A DNA stretch of 41,229 nt from a virus, in the IMG/VR virus record IMGVR_UViG_3300020122_000290, positions 1 to 41,229 of that record. One strand, given 5' to 3'. This document shows positions 38,544 through 41,229 of this stretch, piece by piece. Every line of letters begins with the position of its first letter. Position 1 is the first letter of the stretch. The translations under genes were made by a program, and so were the position numbers. The notes below the pieces were generated by a model. It was not told the origin of the DNA and did no database searches. It saw only the letters and a list, made by a program, of their open reading frames with translations.

Positions 38544-38929
38544 GCTGGGTCTACGCCCTGGCGATCGGCGCCGGCTGCTTCGTCCTGGGGGCGGAGGTCG
38601 CGCTGCTCCTGTTCTGGAACCGCCGCTACCAGGCCGGCAAGTACTACGCCGAAGCGCTAGCCAAGATCGACCACGACCAGCAGGAGGCCCGCCAGGCCGC
38701 CCTGGGCCGCGAGCTCGCCACGTTGACCGTCCAGCTGCACCAGGCGCACCACCACGGCCTCCTGGCCCGCCAGGCGCTCCTGGCGGCCCGCTATGCCGCC
38801 CACGGGGGTTCGCTCGCCCCCGAGGGCCAGGCCGCCCGCAAGGCCGCCTACGAGGCCTGGGCGGAGTACCAGCGCCAGGGGGCCTGGCAGTGGCTGCAAC
38901 AGGCTGAGCCCCCAGACAAAAAGCACTAG
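38540..38929 (+). CDS. Membrane-anchored coiled-coil protein, 129 aa
   Basis: GTG 38540 (SD GGAG, GTGA overlap). One N-terminal membrane helix (residues ~3-24, VYALAIGAGCFVLGAEVALL), then a long Ala/Gln/His-rich helical tail (ALGRELATLTVQLHQAHHH, ARQALLAARYAAHG) that would lie in the cytoplasm or periplasm as a coiled coil. No spanin or lysis features. Unknown function. Confidence 0.7.
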   Translation: MSWVYALAIGAGCFVLGAEVALLLFWNRRYQAGKYYAEALAKIDHDQQEARQAALGRELATLTVQLHQAHHHGLLARQALLAARYAAHGGSLAPEGQAARKAAYEAWAEYQRQGAWQWLQQAEPPDKKH

Positions 38930-38934
38930 CCAAG

Positions 38935-38948
38935 CGCAAGTACTTGCG
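38935..38948. promoter_or_regulatory. Perfect 14-bp palindrome CGCAAGTACTTGCG
   Basis: It lies in the 63-base gap between two early genes, the first real gap of the rightward operon, and is followed by a small hairpin (GGGGC-AATTCC-GCCCC, 38964-38979) just before the SD. Candidate operator or RNA hairpin; no good -10 box follows. Confidence 0.4.
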
Positions 38949-38992
38949 GTTATCCTTGGGGCTGGGGCAATTCCGCCCCGAGGAGATGACCG

Positions 38993-39574
38993 ATGACCAA
39001 GAACGCCACCACCCTCACCCCCGCTGACGCTGCGCTCCTCGCGCCGCTCGGCGACCCGCCGCGCGCCTACTTCCAGGCCTGGCAGAAGTACGACGTGATC
39101 CAGTCGAAGAACGGGCCCGCCGAGCGCCCCTGGCTCGACTACTGCACGATCAAGGACGAGGAGGACGCGCGCCTGGCGGCGCTGCACGTGAAGCGCGGCG
39201 AGACCACCGACGGGCGCAAGATCGAGTTCCGCATCGTGCGCCAGGTGCCCGGTGTGGGCTTGACCGTGGTCCTCGACAACGAGAGCTGCCGCGCCGCGTA
39301 CGGCATGCCGATGCAGCTGATCGAGATCCGCACCAACTGCCTCGCGTTCCTGCACATCAGCGGGCAGCTGCCGCTCGATCGCCTGCTCGCCATCACCGCG
39401 ATCCTCGCCAACACCAACATCGACAACGCCGAGATCGACATCCGCCTGGACGCGATCCGCGTGCGCGGCGGCTGGGACTCGGACCCGAACGAGAACCCGC
39501 GCGCCGAGTGGACCGGCTTCGACTACGAGTCCCAGGCGTGGGTGAAGGTGCAGCGCCGCGGAGGTGCCCTGTGA
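38993..39574 (+). CDS. Early protein of unknown function, 193 aa
   Basis: ATG 38993 with SD GAGGAG. Acidic alpha/beta protein: PPRAYFQAWQKYDVIQSKNG, CTIKDEEDARLAALHVKRGE, VLDNESCRAAYGMPMQLIEI, ITAILANTNIDNAEIDIRLD and WTGFDYESQAWVKVQ. Well-formed hydrophobic pattern but no family I can name. Preceded by the 14-bp palindrome, so it may be the first gene of a sub-operon. Confidence 0.75.
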   Translation: MTKNATTLTPADAALLAPLGDPPRAYFQAWQKYDVIQSKNGPAERPWLDYCTIKDEEDARLAALHVKRGETTDGRKIEFRIVRQVPGVGLTVVLDNESCRAAYGMPMQLIEIRTNCLAFLHISGQLPLDRLLAITAILANTNIDNAEIDIRLDAIRVRGGWDSDPNENPRAEWTGFDYESQAWVKVQRRGGAL

Positions 39575-39978
39575 GCAACGTACCGAGCTTCCCGACCGAG
39601 CGCCGCATCCTCGATGCGCTGCTCAACAAGTTGCGCGTCGCCGGGTTCCTGCCGGCCGCGGTGTGGACGGGCGAGAGTTACGTGCTCGCCACGAGCGCCG
39701 AGCCGGACGGCACCGTGCTCGAATGGACGACGCGCCAGCCGCCCAAGGCGATTGCGCGCGGGCTGACCAACGACGAGGTCCACAAGATCTTCGCCGACTA
39801 CGACATGTACGCGCCCACGGTGCACTTCACGCGCCGACACAACATCACCTGGGGCAACCACGGCGTGATGGTAGTGCCGGGCAACGGGATCGACTTCATC
39901 AGCGACTGGCACTGCGGCAATGCGGACTTCGATGCGATCGTGGACAGCGTGTCGAGCGCCCAGGAGGCCTTCGCCTGA
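39571..39978 (+). CDS. Early protein of unknown function, 135 aa
   Basis: GTG 39571 overlaps the previous stop (GTGA), SD GGAGG. SFPTERRILDALLNKLRVAG, YVLATSAEPDGTVLEW, NDEVHKIFADYDMYAPTVHF and GVMVVPGNGIDFISDW. Looks like a folded alpha/beta protein with a possible metal site in DWHCGNADFD, not assigned. Followed by the structured leader of the next gene. Confidence 0.75.
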   Translation: MSNVPSFPTERRILDALLNKLRVAGFLPAAVWTGESYVLATSAEPDGTVLEWTTRQPPKAIARGLTNDEVHKIFADYDMYAPTVHFTRRHNITWGNHGVMVVPGNGIDFISDWHCGNADFDAIVDSVSSAQEAFA

Positions 39979-39988
39979 GTGCCGCTCC

Positions 39989-40026
39989 GGGCGCGTCGCA
40001 GCGCGCCCTGGGATGCACTTAGCATC
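39989..40026 (+). promoter_or_regulatory. Two-hairpin structured leader, copy A
   Basis: Hairpin 1: GGGCGCG (39989-39995), loop TCGCAG, CGCGCCC (40002-40008). Hairpin 2: GATGC (40012-40016), loop ACTTA, GCATC (40022-40026). The SD AAGGAG follows two bases later and the ATG is at 40041. A second copy with the same loop and changed but still paired stem bases is at 40912-40950. See findings. Confidence 0.75.
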
Positions 40027-40040
40027 GAAGGAGAATCACG

Positions 40041-40901
40041 ATGGCTGTTGAGAAGAAACGCGGCTGCGGCTACCGCAAGGTGGGCGGCCTGTACATGGTG
40101 AGCGGGAACCTCGGCCGCCCCTGCGGCCGCCTGCCGCTGGAGCTGCACGTGTGCCCGGTGTGCACGGCCGGCATCAAGCAGACGCGCGGCTGGCAGTGGG
40201 TGAAGCCCGCGCAGCTGCTGGCCGATGCCAAGCCCTGCAGCGAGCTCGGCAAGGTCACGACGCTGGACGTGGTCATGGACCGCAGCTGCGTCAGCTGTCC
40301 GGCCGGCAATCTGGCCGCGCTCGGCGAGAAGTGCGGGCTGATCTGGGTCGGCGGCACGTTCTACCCGGAGGCGGATGACTTCATGCGCGAGGCGGCGAGC
40401 ATGGGCGTGAGCCGGCGGATCCCCGCCGTGCCCAAGGACTTCAAGCTGGGCGAGACCTGGGTGCTGGTCGCGCATCCGAAGGCGGTGACGCGCACGGTGC
40501 CCTGGGGCGAGTGCACGGACGAGGAGCGCACGGAGTACCGCGCGCTGCTGGAGGCCGGCGGCTTCCCGGTCCCCGAGGCGTTCGATGACTTCCACCCGGT
40601 GCAGGTCACCCGCAAGGGCGTCATCACCATGTTCAAGCCGATTGCGATCGAGAAGATCGTCACGGTCAGCCAGTCGGCCGACTTCGAGGCGATGAAGGCG
40701 CTGGAGGCCAAGGGCATCACCCCCGTGGTCGTGCCGGATGACGACCCGGACCACCAGGGGAGCGTCCACAAGAAGGCCGCGAAGGTGGACGACGAGCCGC
40801 CCCAGGCGGTGCTGTTCGAGGAGGAGGACGCGGACGGCTACCGCACGGGCGACATCGCCCGGGATGAGCCCCCGGCGGAGGACAGCTGGTTCAACAGCTG
40901 A
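40041..40901 (+). CDS. Cys-rich conserved early phage protein, 286 aa
   Basis: ATG 40041 after the structured leader. N-terminus KRGCGYRKVGGLYMVSGNLG, CGRLPLELHVCPVCTAGIKQ, RGWQWVKPAQLLAD, then SCVSCPAGNLAALGEKCGLI and GGTFYPEADDFMREAASMGV, SRRIPAVPKDFKLGETWVLV. The Cys pattern suggests zinc binding. I recognise the type as a frequent early-region phage protein without known function. The C-terminal 60 residues are acidic and disordered (DDDPDHQGSVHKK, VLFEEEDADGY), ending SWFNS, a possible protein-contact tail. Confidence 0.75.
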   Translation: MAVEKKRGCGYRKVGGLYMVSGNLGRPCGRLPLELHVCPVCTAGIKQTRGWQWVKPAQLLADAKPCSELGKVTTLDVVMDRSCVSCPAGNLAALGEKCGLIWVGGTFYPEADDFMREAASMGVSRRIPAVPKDFKLGETWVLVAHPKAVTRTVPWGECTDEERTEYRALLEAGGFPVPEAFDDFHPVQVTRKGVITMFKPIAIEKIVTVSQSADFEAMKALEAKGITPVVVPDDDPDHQGSVHKKAAKVDDEPPQAVLFEEEDADGYRTGDIARDEPPAEDSWFNS

Positions 40902-40911
40902 GTCCAGCTCC

Positions 40912-40950
40912 CTGCGCGTCGCAGCGCGCAGTGGGATGCACTCATGCATC
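40912..40950 (+). promoter_or_regulatory. Two-hairpin structured leader, copy B
   Basis: Hairpin 1: CTGCGCG (40912-40918), loop TCGCAG, CGCGCAG (40925-40931). Hairpin 2: GATGCA (40935-40940), loop CTCA, TGCATC (40945-40950). SD GGAGGG and ATG 40965 follow. Compared with copy A, the two outer base pairs of hairpin 1 are changed on both arms so that pairing is kept. Confidence 0.75.
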
Positions 40951-40964
40951 GATTGGAGGGACTG

Positions 40965-41186
40965 ATGACGAAGAAACGCGAAGTGTGCTCGATCGGCAGC
41001 TGCACCAACGAGGCGGCCGTCCGCGGCGTGTGCAAGCAGTGCTACTCGGGCATGCGGTACTGGGTCAAGCGCGGCCTGGGTGCAATCCTGCACCGCCAGG
41101 GGCGCTTGCAGGTCCTGGGCGACCGGCTCGACGCCGTGAGCTCGGGCAACGTGGTGCACATCCAGGCGCGTCGGAGGCGCGCTTAA
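40965..41186 (+). CDS. Small Cys-rich zinc-finger-like early protein, 73 aa
   Basis: ATG 40965 with SD GGAGGG; an in-frame ATG at 40944 would put the start inside hairpin 2 and is less likely. KREVCSIGSCTNEAAVRGVC, KQCYSGMRYWVKRG: Cys-x4-Cys ... Cys-x2-Cys zinc finger, then a basic C-terminus (IQARRRRA). Typical of small phage DNA-binding or regulatory proteins. This gene crosses the circular junction. Confidence 0.75.
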   Translation: MTKKREVCSIGSCTNEAAVRGVCKQCYSGMRYWVKRGLGAILHRQGRLQVLGDRLDAVSSGNVVHIQARRRRA

Positions 41187-41229
41187 CGTGGGCCGCAGGA
41201 AGTCGGTGACGTTGGCGGCGATCTCACCG
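41103..41229. repeat. Terminal direct repeat (right copy)
   Basis: Identical to 1-127. It holds the end of the Cys-rich gene and the first 14 codons of the gene at 86-319. Confidence 0.9.

Noticed and set aside
41103-41229. 127-bp terminal repeat as a packaged biological repeat
   Set aside because: Length equals a standard k-mer and it cuts through genes without flanking structure; a P22-like terminase/portal set rather suggests headful packaging.
1-41229. tRNA genes, CRISPR arrays, insertion sequences, integrase/attachment site
   Set aside because: I found no cloverleaf-like sequence, no regularly spaced repeats, no transposase or integrase motif. A dedicated covariance and profile search would be needed for certainty.

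Overview
This window is one complete circular genome of a tailed bacteriophage. Bases 1-127 are repeated exactly as bases 41103-41229, so the non-redundant circle is about 41,102 bp and the gene cut by the left edge is the one at 40965-41186. The sequence is strongly GC-rich. The head and tail-hub genes (P22-type portal, gp4-like and gp10-like tail proteins, no long tail tube or tape measure, large internal virion proteins) point to a podovirus. The nested spanin pair (Rz/Rz1) points to a host with an outer membrane. I cannot name the host; a proteobacterium is the natural guess. I find no integrase, CI-type repressor, DNA polymerase, RNA polymerase, tRNA, CRISPR array or insertion sequence.

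Layout. Two divergent operons start from a 77-bp region at 35808-35884. The rightward operon runs from 35885 through the circular junction to 1413. It carries an ERF single-strand annealing protein, then some sixteen small, mostly unrecognised early genes, several with zinc-ribbon cysteines. The leftward operon runs from 35807 down to 1407. Its first part has a small HTH regulator, a replication-initiator-like protein, a VRR-NUC nuclease and a candidate Q-type antiterminator. A strong leftward terminator follows at 32895-32923. Beyond it lie all late genes: small head-associated proteins, terminase small and large subunits, decoration/fibre proteins, portal, zinc-ribbon protein, scaffold, major capsid protein, a second decoration protein, a three-domain glycan-modifying enzyme, tail accessory factors, a GNAT acetyltransferase, internal/ejection proteins, a PAPS-reductase-like PP-loop enzyme, tail fibre and glycine-rich adhesin, a lysis cassette (DUF5675 protein, holin-like protein, Rz/Rz1), two small secreted proteins and two more large virion proteins.

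How it works together. The arrangement resembles a lambdoid phage: recombination genes one way, regulator - replication - Q - terminator - late genes the other way. The CI/integrase half is missing. Nearly all genes overlap or abut (ATGA, GTGA, TAATG), implying translational coupling. The most unusual items are the glycosyltransferase-DUF115-FkbM fusion inside the head module; a duplicated two-hairpin leader upstream of two early genes, with compensatory base changes in its stem; overlapping divergent promoters around an inverted repeat; a G-rich tandem repeat inside the replication gene; and a tiny plus-strand membrane ORF between two late genes.
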